NCBI GenBank assembly: GCA_031270925.1
Contig: JAISWY010000355.1
Coordinates: forward strand, 1 to 7,710
DNA from: Candidatus Symbiothrix sp.
Lineage (GTDB): Bacteria; Bacteroidota; Bacteroidia; Bacteroidales; Azobacteroidaceae
DNA: 7,710 nt
Direction: 5' to 3'
Each line of letters begins with the position of its first letter. Positions within the stretch are counted from its first letter, which is position 1. This document shows, in pieces, positions 1 to 6,391 of the stretch. Position numbers and translations under genes: made by a program. The notes below the pieces were generated by a model. It worked only from the letters and a program-made list of their open reading frames with translations, did no database searches and was not told the DNA's origin.

Positions 1-5
1 AAACT

Positions 6-39
6 TGTTATATTTCAATATTTTTCAGTTGATATAACA
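6..39 (-). terminator. AT-rich stem-loop after the HU-LysM gene (possible weak terminator)
   Basis: An 8-bp perfect inverted repeat (TGTTATAT at 6-13 with ATATAACA at 32-39) is extended by CAA at 16-18 pairing with TTG at 29-31, leaving a 10-nt loop. It lies about 20 nt beyond the stop codon of the leftward operon, where a transcript end is expected. The stem is AT-rich and no strong U-tract follows on the minus strand, so it could be a weak terminator, an mRNA-stabilising hairpin or chance. Confidence 0.3.
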
Positions 40-58
40 GTTTTCGGACAAACACTAA

Positions 59-1468
59 CTATTTGATTTGTTCCGATCGCCGATTAGCCTTCCGAATCGA
101 TTCCGGATCAGTGGCGTCAATCCCATATTTTTCGACTGGTGGCAAATTCAAAACCATTCCTACACTAACGCTATTGGGATTTTTGATTCGCGCTTTATTT
201 TCTTCATAAATATAAACCCAAAAGGCCTTGTCGCCATATTTTGCTAAAGCGATTAATCGTAGGGTTTCGCCATTCTTTACGACGTATGAACGACTATTCG
301 AAGAACTTTGGTCAAGTTTTTCCGATGGAATATTCGTTGTTTTTTCTGTTTTTATCGGTTTTACAACGATGGATTCAGTGGGTTTAGTTGCGTTCGGCTC
401 CGGCTTTTTTTCAGCCAATTGAACGGATTTGATTTCCGGAACAGATTCCTTTTTAATTGGTTTGTTCGAAATCGAATCTTTAACGGGAATTATATCCACT
501 ATTACATCTTCCGGCAAAATGTCGGAAAGTGTATCTACCGGAAGAATTTCGGATATTTGGTCAACCGGCGCTTCCGTTTGTTGAGCGGTTACATACTCTT
601 TATATACCAATCGGCGAGCGTAATTATCTGTCCACCAAAGATATCCCAAACCTAAGCCGACCAAACAGAACAATATGGTAAAAATAATGTTCCAAATGCC
701 GTATTTTCGAACAAGTCTTCCTAAAAAAGTATGTTCTATCGGAGCGTATTCCGAGTAAGGAAACTCGTAATCCGAATCGGGAATATTGTAATTGAGTGAT
801 TCTTTGTTGGTTATATGCTGTTCTATTTCTATCTTCGGATTTTCTTCTTTAATTTCTTCCCTTATAACCGGCATAATCGGTTGTAAAATAGATTTTTCCT
901 GTATTTTTTCTTCTTTCACTATAATCGGTAAAATCGGTTGTAAAATAGATTCTTCCTGTATTTTTTCTTCTTCCGTTATAATCGGTAGAATCGGTTGTAA
1001 AACAGATTCTTCCTGTATTTTTTCTTCTTTCATTATAATCGGTTGTAAAATAGATTCTTCCTGTATTTTTTCTTTTTCCGCTATAATCGGTAAAACCGGC
1101 TGCAAAACAGATTTTTCTTGTACTTGTGGCTCTTCTTCTTTTTCATCTTCCGAAACTTCAATCGTTTCAAAAAATGAAAACGGTTCATTTACAACTTCAG
1201 ACAAGGAATTATCGGGTAAGAAACTGATTTTGTAATGCGCAGGAATCAACACCCGTTGGCCGGTAAGCACATCGATGCTTTCGCGGTCATTCACGAATAT
1301 TAATTTAAAACTGCCCAAATTTTTTACTTTTACCAATCGGTCGGAAAATAAAGCATCATTGATCGTATCGGAAAATTCACGCAAAAAACTTTCAGCATCT
1401 TTTTTGGTTATGCCCGATTTTTCGGCCAATCGAGCGGCCAAATCCTGTATGTTTAATTTTTCGTTCAT
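59..1468 (-). CDS. Membrane-anchored HU-like protein with repeat linker and C-terminal LysM domain
   Basis: This 469-residue protein joins a nucleoid-protein fold to a cell-wall binding domain. Residues 1-90 follow the HU/IHF pattern (two N-terminal helices, the 'LGSFKL' strand, then an arm with 'LTGQRVLIPA'). Acidic residues 105-114 lead into five near-identical 19-residue repeats (117-208). A hydrophobic segment at about 258-279 is preceded by basic 'RLVRKYG', which predicts the N-terminus in the cytoplasm and the C-terminus in the periplasm. A Pro/Lys/Ser-rich linker (about 295-392) leads to a LysM domain at about 394-445 ('YVVKNGETLRLIALAKYGD', then 'NPNSVSVGMVLNLPP'), a fold that usually binds peptidoglycan glycan. 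The HU arm reads D-V-L-T-G where canonical HU has N-P-x-T-G, so the intercalating proline is missing and DNA binding may be altered. The start overlaps the upstream HU stop as ATGA, and the gene ends in TAG. HU-like domains tethered to peptidoglycan-binding domains are known in Bacteroidota. The function here is unproven; a nucleoid-envelope link is an inference. Confidence 0.88.
   Translation of the reverse strand: MNEKLNIQDLAARLAEKSGITKKDAESFLREFSDTINDALFSDRLVKVKNLGSFKLIFVNDRESIDVLTGQRVLIPAHYKISFLPDNSLSEVVNEPFSFFETIEVSEDEKEEEPQVQEKSVLQPVLPIIAEKEKIQEESILQPIIMKEEKIQEESVLQPILPIITEEEKIQEESILQPILPIIVKEEKIQEKSILQPIMPVIREEIKEENPKIEIEQHITNKESLNYNIPDSDYEFPYSEYAPIEHTFLGRLVRKYGIWNIIFTILFCLVGLGLGYLWWTDNYARRLVYKEYVTAQQTEAPVDQISEILPVDTLSDILPEDVIVDIIPVKDSISNKPIKKESVPEIKSVQLAEKKPEPNATKPTESIVVKPIKTEKTTNIPSEKLDQSSSNSRSYVVKNGETLRLIALAKYGDKAFWVYIYEENKARIKNPNSVSVGMVLNLPPVEKYGIDATDPESIRKANRRSEQIK
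845..1120 (-). repeat. Five tandem 57-bp in-frame repeats in the HU-LysM gene
   Basis: Units lie at 1120-1064, 1063-1016, 1015-959, 958-902 and 901-845. Each encodes a version of QE(E/K)S(I/V)LQPI(L/M)PII followed by four to six charged residues ending in EKI. The second unit is 48 bp, lacking 9 bp. This loss fits slippage between the two AATCGGT copies, 9 bp apart, that the other units carry. The high nucleotide identity between units suggests recent expansion. Because 57 and 48 are multiples of three, copy number can change without breaking the frame. The repeats sit in the predicted cytoplasmic spacer between the HU fold and the membrane helix. Confidence 0.92.
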
Positions 1469-1749
1469 GCTTCCATGTTTTTTAGACGTTCTTTTACTCC
1501 GTTGGCGGGCTTGAATTTGGCTACAATGCGTGGAGGAACCAGCATTCGTTGGCCTGTTGCGGGATTGACGCTAATACGTTCGTCGCGTTTTTTGGTTTCC
1601 AAAGTTCCCAAACTGGAAAACGAAACCGAGTTACCAGCGGTCAATTCGCCGGCAATAATGGCTATGGTATCATCAATTCGTTTGGAAACTTCCGATTGGG
1701 AAAGTTGCAACTTTTTTGCTAAGACTTTTACTAATTCTGCCGCATTCAT
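1465..1749 (-). CDS. HU-family DNA-binding protein
   Basis: A 94-residue protein of the usual HU/IHF length. Such proteins dimerise and bend DNA in the nucleoid. The N-terminal helices (about 3-38, MNAAELVKVLAKKLQLS onward) precede the conserved turn and strand 'VSFSSLGTLETKKR' (42-55) and the beta-arm 'RISVNPATGQRMLVPP' (58-73). N62-P63-x-T-G holds the proline that intercalates into DNA in classical HU proteins. The start at 1749 is chosen because the longer in-frame option at 1863 would add 38 residues unlike any HU and would lie entirely inside the end of rimO. The gene starts 4 bp after the rimO stop without a clear Shine-Dalgarno sequence, and its stop overlaps the next start as ATGA. 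The next protein carries a diverged second HU fold, so the two could in principle pair; that is inference. A chromosomal nucleoid role or a local specialised role are both possible. Confidence 0.93.
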   Translation of the reverse strand: MNAAELVKVLAKKLQLSQSEVSKRIDDTIAIIAGELTAGNSVSFSSLGTLETKKRDERISVNPATGQRMLVPPRIVAKFKPANGVKERLKNMEA

Positions 1750-1753
1750 GCTT

Positions 1754-3067
1754 TCAATTTTTAAAATTTTCTTCGGATAGGGTTCCCAATAAATCGTAGG
1801 ACTGACTTCCGGTAATCCGAACTGCATAAAACCTGCCTGTTTCAAGCGATTTTGTTTTTGCAATCACGACTTCCGGATCTACTTCCGGCGAATCGTACTC
1901 GGTTCGCCCGATGTAAAAACCATTTTCTTCGCGGTCGATAATTACTTTCAATGTTTGTCCGATTTTGGCCTCGTTGATTTCGCCTGCAATCGTTTCCTGT
2001 ATGCGCATCAAGCGGTCTAATCGTTGTTGTTTGAGTTCTTCCGCTACATTATCGGTGTAATGCTTGGCAGCGTAAGTGCCTTCTTCTTCCGAATAAGCGA
2101 AAGCGCCTAATCGTTCAAAGCGTTGATTTATAATAAATTGTAATAAATCCTCAAAATCCGCTTCCGTTTCGTCGGGATGACCGGCCAGCATGGTTGTACG
2201 CAAGTGGATTCCCGGTGCGCCTTCCCTGATTTTTTGTAATAATTCGATAGTTTCCGTTTTCGTAATGTTCCGTCGCATCTTTTTCAACATTGCGTCGCTG
2301 CTGTGTTGCAACGCGATATCCAAATAATTGCAAACATTCGGTTTGTTACGAATTACCGGCAACAAATCCAACGGAAAATGAGTGGGATAGGCGTAATGCA
2401 AACGCAACCATTCCACACCTTCGATGTCGGAAAGTCGATCGACTAATTCGGCGATGTTATATCTACTGTAAATATCTTTACCGTAATAAGTTAAGTCTTG
2501 TGCGATGACTTGAAATTCTTTTACGCCTTGCCGTGTTAGAGTTCGAACTTCGGCTTCGATTTCTTCCATCATCCGCGATTGATATTTGCCGGTAATAATT
2601 GGAATCGAGCAATAAGAACATGTGCGGTTGCATCCTTCGGCTATTTTCAGATAAGCATAGTGTGTGGGCGTGGTTAATGCGCGTTCGTTGGCTAATTCAG
2701 GATGATAAGTTTTACCCAAATCGGCGATTAATTGTTTCCAGTTGAATTTTCCGTAGAAGTTATCGACTTCGGGAATCAGTTTTTTCAATTCATCCAAATA
2801 ACGTTCCGAAAGGCATCCCATTACGAATAACTGCTTTATTTTTCCGGTTTTACGCGCTTGGGCAAATTCTAAAATCAAATTTACGGATTCTTCTTTGGCG
2901 TCGTTGATAAATCCGCAGGTGTTGATAACTACGATATTGTCCGACGATTGTGCCGGATCGTGCCGCACCGTATAACCGTTGGCCGTAAACTGCCGCATCA
3001 ACAACTCCGAATCCACCAGATTTTTAGAGCAACCCAGAGAGATAATATCAACCGTATTTTCTTTCAT
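1754..3067 (-). CDS. rimO: Ribosomal protein uS12 methylthiotransferase RimO
   Basis: A radical-SAM enzyme that adds a methylthio group to the beta-carbon of a conserved aspartate in ribosomal protein uS12. All three domains are present in 437 residues. The N-terminal methylthiotransferase domain has cluster cysteines C13 ('LGCSKNLVDSE'), C51 ('INTCGFI') and C85 ('VMGCLSERY'). The radical-SAM domain has C146-x3-C150-x2-C153 ('EGCNRTCSYCSIP'). A C-terminal TRAM-like region lies at about 368-432 and probably contacts the uS12 substrate. The opening 'DIISLGCSKNLVDSE' and 'LQHSSDAMLKKMRR' favour RimO over its tRNA-modifying relative MiaB. All six cluster ligands are intact, so the enzyme should be active. 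The ATG overlaps the ftsY stop codon as ATGA, implying translational coupling, and the HU gene follows after 4 bp. Confidence 0.97.
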   Translation of the reverse strand: MKENTVDIISLGCSKNLVDSELLMRQFTANGYTVRHDPAQSSDNIVVINTCGFINDAKEESVNLILEFAQARKTGKIKQLFVMGCLSERYLDELKKLIPEVDNFYGKFNWKQLIADLGKTYHPELANERALTTPTHYAYLKIAEGCNRTCSYCSIPIITGKYQSRMMEEIEAEVRTLTRQGVKEFQVIAQDLTYYGKDIYSRYNIAELVDRLSDIEGVEWLRLHYAYPTHFPLDLLPVIRNKPNVCNYLDIALQHSSDAMLKKMRRNITKTETIELLQKIREGAPGIHLRTTMLAGHPDETEADFEDLLQFIINQRFERLGAFAYSEEEGTYAAKHYTDNVAEELKQQRLDRLMRIQETIAGEINEAKIGQTLKVIIDREENGFYIGRTEYDSPEVDPEVVIAKTKSLETGRFYAVRITGSQSYDLLGTLSEENFKN

Positions 3068-4020
3068 TTGGAACCGAATAGTGAATCCACAAATTCTTTT
3101 TTCCGAAATATTTGCAAATCTTCCAAACCCTCGCCGATGCCGATGTATTTAACCGGAATCTGCAATTGGTCGGAAATGCCGATGACGACGCCGCCTTTAG
3201 CCGTACCGTCTAATTTGGTAATTGCCAAAGCGGTAATTTCGGTGGCTTTGGCAAACTCACGAGCCTGATTATAAGCGTTTTGACCTGTCGAACCATCCAA
3301 AACCAACAAGACTTCGTGCGGCGCATCGGAAACGACTTTCCGCATCACATTTTTGATTTTCGTCAATTCGTTCATCAAATTCGTTTTGTTGTGCAAGCGG
3401 CCGGCTGTGTCTATGATAACTACATCAGCATCGTGCGACTTGGCCGACGATAAGGTATCGAACGCTACCGAAGCCGGATCGGCGCCCATTGATTGTTTCA
3501 CGATTTCCACATCCACCCGTTCGCTCCAAACGGTTAATTGTTCGACAGCGGCGGCGCGGAACGTATCGGCGGCGCCCAAAAAGACTTTTTTACCCGCTTT
3601 TTTGAAATGGTAAGCTAACTTGCCGATAGTGGTGGTTTTGCCAACACCATTTACGCCCACTACCATAATCACGTAGGGCTTTTTAGCTTGCGGAAGTTCG
3701 AAATCTTCCAATTCTTCCACCTTGTTATCTTGAAGCAAAGCGGCGATTTCTTCGCGCAAAATATCCGTTAATTCGTTGGTATTGATGTATTTATCGCGAG
3801 CGATCCGCCGTTCGATGCGTTCGATTACTTTTAAAGTGGTTTCTACACCCACGTCCGAAGTAATCAGCACTTCTTCGAGGTTATCAAGAACGTCGTCGTC
3901 CACTTTCGACTTCCCTGCAACCGCCCGTGCAATCTTGTCAAACACATTTTCTTTGGTTTTCGATAAACCCTTGTCCAAGTTTTCCTTTTTGTCTTTCGAG
4001 AAAAAATCAAAAAATCCCAT
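3064..4020 (-). CDS. ftsY: Signal recognition particle receptor FtsY
   Basis: The SRP-receptor GTPase, which docks ribosome-nascent chain-SRP complexes at the inner membrane for co-translational insertion. The 318-residue protein has a short N-terminal region beginning MGFFDFFSK (amphipathic, possible membrane contact) rather than the long acidic A domain of E. coli FtsY. The helical N domain covers about 20-100. The G domain has G1 'GVNGVGKTT' (122-130), G2 'DTFRAAA' (152-158), G3 'DTAGR' (204-208), G4 'TKLD' (268-271) and the closing 'GIGEG' (294-298). The start at 4020 is preferred to an in-frame ATG at 4056 because MGFFDFFSK is family-typical and the 4056 ATG overlaps the predicted -7 box. 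It is first in the four-gene leftward operon and overlaps rimO by 4 bp. Confidence 0.97.
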   Translation of the reverse strand: MGFFDFFSKDKKENLDKGLSKTKENVFDKIARAVAGKSKVDDDVLDNLEEVLITSDVGVETTLKVIERIERRIARDKYINTNELTDILREEIAALLQDNKVEELEDFELPQAKKPYVIMVVGVNGVGKTTTIGKLAYHFKKAGKKVFLGAADTFRAAAVEQLTVWSERVDVEIVKQSMGADPASVAFDTLSSAKSHDADVVIIDTAGRLHNKTNLMNELTKIKNVMRKVVSDAPHEVLLVLDGSTGQNAYNQAREFAKATEITALAITKLDGTAKGGVVIGISDQLQIPVKYIGIGEGLEDLQIFRKKEFVDSLFGSK

Positions 4021-4045
4021 TAATTCAATGTTAAAAATGAAGCTA

Positions 4046-4076
4046 CAAAAATACATATTTTTTAGCTCATAACAAT
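4046..4076 (-). promoter_or_regulatory. Predicted Bacteroidota-type promoter of the ftsY operon
   Basis: On the minus strand, ATTG (4076-4073) is followed by a 19-bp spacer and TATTTTTG (4053-4046). This is an exact match to the TAnnTTTG -7 element and three of four bases of the TTTG -33 element used by the Bacteroidota primary sigma factor. Transcription should begin near 4042, giving a leader of about 20 nt before the ftsY ATG at 4020. This also argues against a translation start at 4056. Confidence 0.65.
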
Positions 4077-4096
4077 TATTTTATGGACGAAAATTC

Positions 4097-4171
4097 TCAG
4101 ACATTATAACTGCTGCCACCAAATCCACTTTTTTTTTCGGGAATAATCACAGGTAGATTTTGCAACGGCAT
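4097..4171 (-). other. Doubtful 24-codon open frame beyond the beta-barrel gene stop
   Basis: An ATG at 4171 opens a 24-residue frame (MPLQNLPVIIPEKKS, then GFGGSSYNV) ending in TGA. It lies in the same frame as the upstream barrel gene, with one lysine codon between the TAA stop (4177-4175) and this ATG. It could be a tiny co-translated peptide, a former or strain-variable C-terminal extension, or chance. A stop-free run this short is common in AT-rich DNA, and no family is recognised. Confidence 0.15.
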
Positions 4172-4174
4172 TTT

Positions 4175-4954
4175 TTAGAATTTATATCCGAAATTCAAGT
4201 TCAAATAAACGGGATGCATTTGAAAAGTCATTGTTTTAAAACTGTTTGGAAAAATCGAATTAATACCATAGCAGAGATCAAGTCCGGTAAAAAGATGTGT
4301 AAAAGCCTGATATTCAAATCCTAGCTGAATGCCGTAATTCCCTTTTACAAGTTCGCCGGAAAAATTATAATGTGTTTCTTCATCAATACTGATTTTTTCT
4401 CCTGTCGGATCGCCTTCGCGCAAATAACCGTCATACACATAGCCCGAAAAATTGCCGTTGAGCAGGTAGGACGCGTAAAGTCCGGCTTTTACACCCCAAC
4501 GCGGCACAGGTCGCCACACCGCCAACACAGGCAACGTGAGGTAGGAATTATGGACTGTGGTTTCTACTCCGCCCGTCCAAACGCCTGCAATCTTGCCGTC
4601 GGGAGCAATCAGTTCCATGTCATAATTTTTTACTTGTGCGCGGGTTGTCATTCCTTTTTGCTCCATTTTCAACCCGAAACTCAACGTCCAACTGTTGGTG
4701 AAATTTTTTTGGATTTCCGCCTCCAACATAATGTTTAGCAAGGGATTATAACTGTCAATCTTCCGAATTTGAAGCGGAACGGGAATCGGCATAACAGCAC
4801 CGGCAAGCAAGCCTGCTTTTATTTTGTATTCGATGCCCACAGCCAACGAACGTAAAATTCCGGGCGTGTAATCCTCGATCGGCTCCTTATTTTGCGCCGG
4901 TAAATTTATTTGAGAAAAAAATAAAATTGCTGCTATCAATATTTTTGTTTTCAT
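4175..4954 (-). CDS. PorT-like outer-membrane beta-barrel protein
   Basis: A 259-residue exported protein of the Bacteroidota OmpA-like/PorT-type beta-barrel group. A signal peptide (MKTKILIAAILFFSQ..., probable cleavage after 'NLPA' near residue 20) precedes alternating amphipathic strands separated by loops (for example 'AVGIEYKIKAGLL', 'WTLSFGLKMEQKG', 'YLTLPVLAVW', 'WGVKAGLYASYLL', 'YGIQLGFEYQ'). It ends in 'NLNFGYKF', with the terminal phenylalanine typical of barrels recognised by the BAM complex. The segment 'GYVYDGYLREGDPTGEK' (171-187) resembles a loop often seen in this family. The start at 4954 is chosen over 5023 because only it places the signal peptide at the N-terminus; the longer version would add 23 unrelated residues overlapping the PCMD gene. 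It starts 10 bp after the PCMD lipoprotein stop, so the two are probably co-transcribed. The ligand or transported substrate is unknown. Confidence 0.85.
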   Translation of the reverse strand: MKTKILIAAILFFSQINLPAQNKEPIEDYTPGILRSLAVGIEYKIKAGLLAGAVMPIPVPLQIRKIDSYNPLLNIMLEAEIQKNFTNSWTLSFGLKMEQKGMTTRAQVKNYDMELIAPDGKIAGVWTGGVETTVHNSYLTLPVLAVWRPVPRWGVKAGLYASYLLNGNFSGYVYDGYLREGDPTGEKISIDEETHYNFSGELVKGNYGIQLGFEYQAFTHLFTGLDLCYGINSIFPNSFKTMTFQMHPVYLNLNFGYKF

Positions 4955-4964
4955 CTTTAACTTA

Positions 4965-6098
4965 TTAATTATCAAAAACTTCCACTTCATCAATGCAAAG
5001 CGTACTACCGACCGCACCTTCAAACAAATCGCCGTTCAAACCCGACGAGAAAACAATTGCAAAATAATAGCTTCTGGAATGTTGCTGTTCCGTATCGAAT
5101 GGCTTGCGCTCTTCAAACGGAATTTCTATGTATTTGTAAGGATCTGATTCAATGTTATTTACCTTTATATAATCGGCTTGTTCCGCACTCAAAACGGCAA
5201 TGCAGACAATTGTGTCGCCGGTCAAGATATTCGTTCCGTTGAGTTTTACGGGTTTGCCGTTCGCGTTTATTTTCGCTTTGTACAGCACGGCATAGATATT
5301 TGGCGCATCTTTTTTTTGTAAAACTTTGCCGTTTTTGTCCTTATATACTTCGCCCGCCTTGTATTTTGCCCAAACGCCGAGTTTTAGAGGTTTGTTTTGT
5401 GTTGTTTGAACTCCAAATTGCGTGGCTTCGAGTGGTTTTGTCATTGCTTTTCCAACTTCAAAATTACCTAAAAACAAATTTCCCGCAGCAATCGGCATTT
5501 TTACCATTGCACCCAAACTGCCTGTAGAGCGGGTTACGAGTTTCACACCCGCACCGTTTTTTCCATTTGGGGTGGAAAAAGTAGGATATAAATCCGATAC
5601 AGCATTGCCGGCAGTAAGTGCAAAACCCGCGTTTCCGCTCGCCCAAACGTTGAATTTTACATCATTCATAAGTTCGTAAAATTCCACATATTTATTATTG
5701 ACAAGTTCGCTGTGCGAAAAATCAAAAAATTTTGCATCGAATTTAGATTCGAAAAACGAAACTTTGTAATTTTTTTGCCATTTTCCATCTTCGGAAACCA
5801 CCGTATATTGTTGCGGCTCACGGAAATCGCGCGGAGCATCAGCATCCAAGATTTTTGCGCCTTCGGAAAGTACAAATTGCGGTGCGAGGTGTTGCAACTG
5901 CTCGTCAAGTTGCACTTTGTCGTTATTCGAAACGGCAAGCGCAGGAATACGCACGGTTGTGTTCGTGATAATCGGCTTGCCTGCAAGCATCTCTTTGGGT
6001 AAAATCACATCAATAATATCGGCTTCGCTGTTGAGCAAAGGGCCTCGCTCGCACGAAAAAAGGCACAAAACAGACAGGAAAAAAATTATTCTCTTCAT
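4965..6098 (-). CDS. PCMD-type lipoprotein (putative carbohydrate-metabolism domain)
   Basis: A 377-residue lipoprotein. The signal sequence ends in lipobox L-F-S-C, with C16 as the predicted lipidated residue. Residues about 25-115 resemble the small beta-rich N-terminal module of many Bacteroidales surface lipoproteins ('APQFVLSEGAKI', then 'DFREPQQYTVVSEDGKWQKNYKV'). Residues about 123-377 match the PCMD pattern (putative carbohydrate metabolism domain), a beta-sandwich module: 'FFDFSHSELV', 'GAGVKLVTRST', 'GNLFLGNFEVG', 'PLKLGVWAKYKAGE', 'YFAIVFSSGLNGDLFEGAVGSTLCIDEVEV'. The name rests on fold and context, and no substrate or catalytic residues can be assigned here. The downstream neighbour is a barrel protein 10 bp away, an arrangement that suggests a surface lipoprotein-porin-like pair. 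No TAnnTTTG promoter is visible between its ATG and the terminator at 6137-6172. It may therefore be read through from the structured RNA promoter upstream. Confidence 0.85.
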   Translation of the reverse strand: MKRIIFFLSVLCLFSCERGPLLNSEADIIDVILPKEMLAGKPIITNTTVRIPALAVSNNDKVQLDEQLQHLAPQFVLSEGAKILDADAPRDFREPQQYTVVSEDGKWQKNYKVSFFESKFDAKFFDFSHSELVNNKYVEFYELMNDVKFNVWASGNAGFALTAGNAVSDLYPTFSTPNGKNGAGVKLVTRSTGSLGAMVKMPIAAGNLFLGNFEVGKAMTKPLEATQFGVQTTQNKPLKLGVWAKYKAGEVYKDKNGKVLQKKDAPNIYAVLYKAKINANGKPVKLNGTNILTGDTIVCIAVLSAEQADYIKVNNIESDPYKYIEIPFEERKPFDTEQQHSRSYYFAIVFSSGLNGDLFEGAVGSTLCIDEVEVFDN

Positions 6099-6136
6099 TA
6101 TTATAAATTTTTTTGAATAAAATTGGTATCTTTAAA

Positions 6137-6172
6137 AATCCCCAATCTTTTTTTGACAAGAGATCGGGGATT
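6137..6172 (-). terminator. Intrinsic terminator of the structured RNA
   Basis: On the minus strand, AATCCCCGATCT (6172-6161) pairs with AGATTGGGGATT (6148-6137) across a 12-nt loop. The pairing is 12 continuous pairs with one G-U wobble, followed by further U residues (GGGGATTTTT). On the plus strand the same position would be an A-C mismatch, so the hairpin suits leftward transcription. Its end is about 38 nt before the PCMD ATG, so it could terminate an independent RNA or act as an attenuator for the PCMD operon. Confidence 0.75.
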
Positions 6173-6388
6173 ATAAAAATAGCCGCAAGCAGATATGAGA
6201 AAACTCCGTATGACAGGATTTGAGCGCTCTACCGTGTTTGTAATCCGCTGTGCGATGCATACCCGAAGGCGCGGCCCGCCATTCACGATAGTAGCTTGTC
6301 TCGGAATTTAAGATAAAATTTGATGAGTTTTCCAATCAACTCTATGCGGCTAATATTTCAACTTTTATTCCTATCGCGCTCGATAGTG
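6137..6388 (-). ncRNA. Structured non-coding RNA candidate (possibly Bacteroidales-1/6S-like)
   Basis: About 250 nt lie between a canonical promoter and an intrinsic terminator, with nested complementarity. A 5' hairpin is CTATCG-AGCG-CGATAG (6386-6371). An outer stem TAGCCGCA/TGCGGCTA pairs 6352-6345 with 6187-6180 (8 bp). Next come TCCG and GACA (6305-6302, 6300-6297) pairing with TGTC and CGGA (6215-6212, 6208-6205). Further in, CTAC and CGTG (6294-6291, 6287-6284) pair with CACG and GTAG (6236-6233, 6232-6229). The apical part is GC-rich with a GGCG/CGCC hairpin and CC-TTCG-GG. The order gives a long, interrupted rod with internal loops, as in regulatory RNAs such as 6S. No tRNA, tmRNA or RNase P signature was found. 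Identity with the Bacteroidales-1 RNA class, also described as having a TAnnTTTG promoter and terminator, is an inference from context. A 61-residue frame on the same strand (6286-6101) crosses the stems and is not credible. A cis-acting leader of the PCMD operon is the alternative. Confidence 0.6.
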
Positions 6389-6391
6389 ATG

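Noticed and set aside
792..1235. Plus-strand open frame of 147 codons with a Cys/Ser-rich repeating sequence
   Set aside because: It is antisense to the HU-LysM gene, and its repetition is only the reverse reading of the 57-bp repeats. No promoter or family resemblance was seen.
1750..1863. 38-residue N-terminal extension of the HU protein
   Set aside because: It lies wholly inside the end of rimO in another frame and has no HU homology. The ATG at 1749 gives a normal 94-residue HU.
4021..4174. Search for rpmB, rpmG or other small ribosomal genes upstream of ftsY
   Set aside because: The stretch is too short and codes for nothing recognisable; only the ftsY promoter and a doubtful 24-codon frame were found.
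4955..5023. 23-residue N-terminal extension of the barrel protein
   Set aside because: It would bury the signal peptide and overlap the PCMD gene. The ATG at 4954 gives a clean export signal.
6101..6286. Minus-strand 61-codon open frame (MNGGPRLRVC...)
   Set aside because: It lies across the stems of the structured RNA and runs through its terminator almost to the PCMD start. The composition is not protein-like, and RNA structure explains the region better.
6181..6300. Possible tRNA on the minus strand (GGTAGAGC and CAAATCC motifs)
   Set aside because: These resemble D-arm and T-arm motifs, but a proper acceptor stem, anticodon arm and five-base T stem cannot be built around them.
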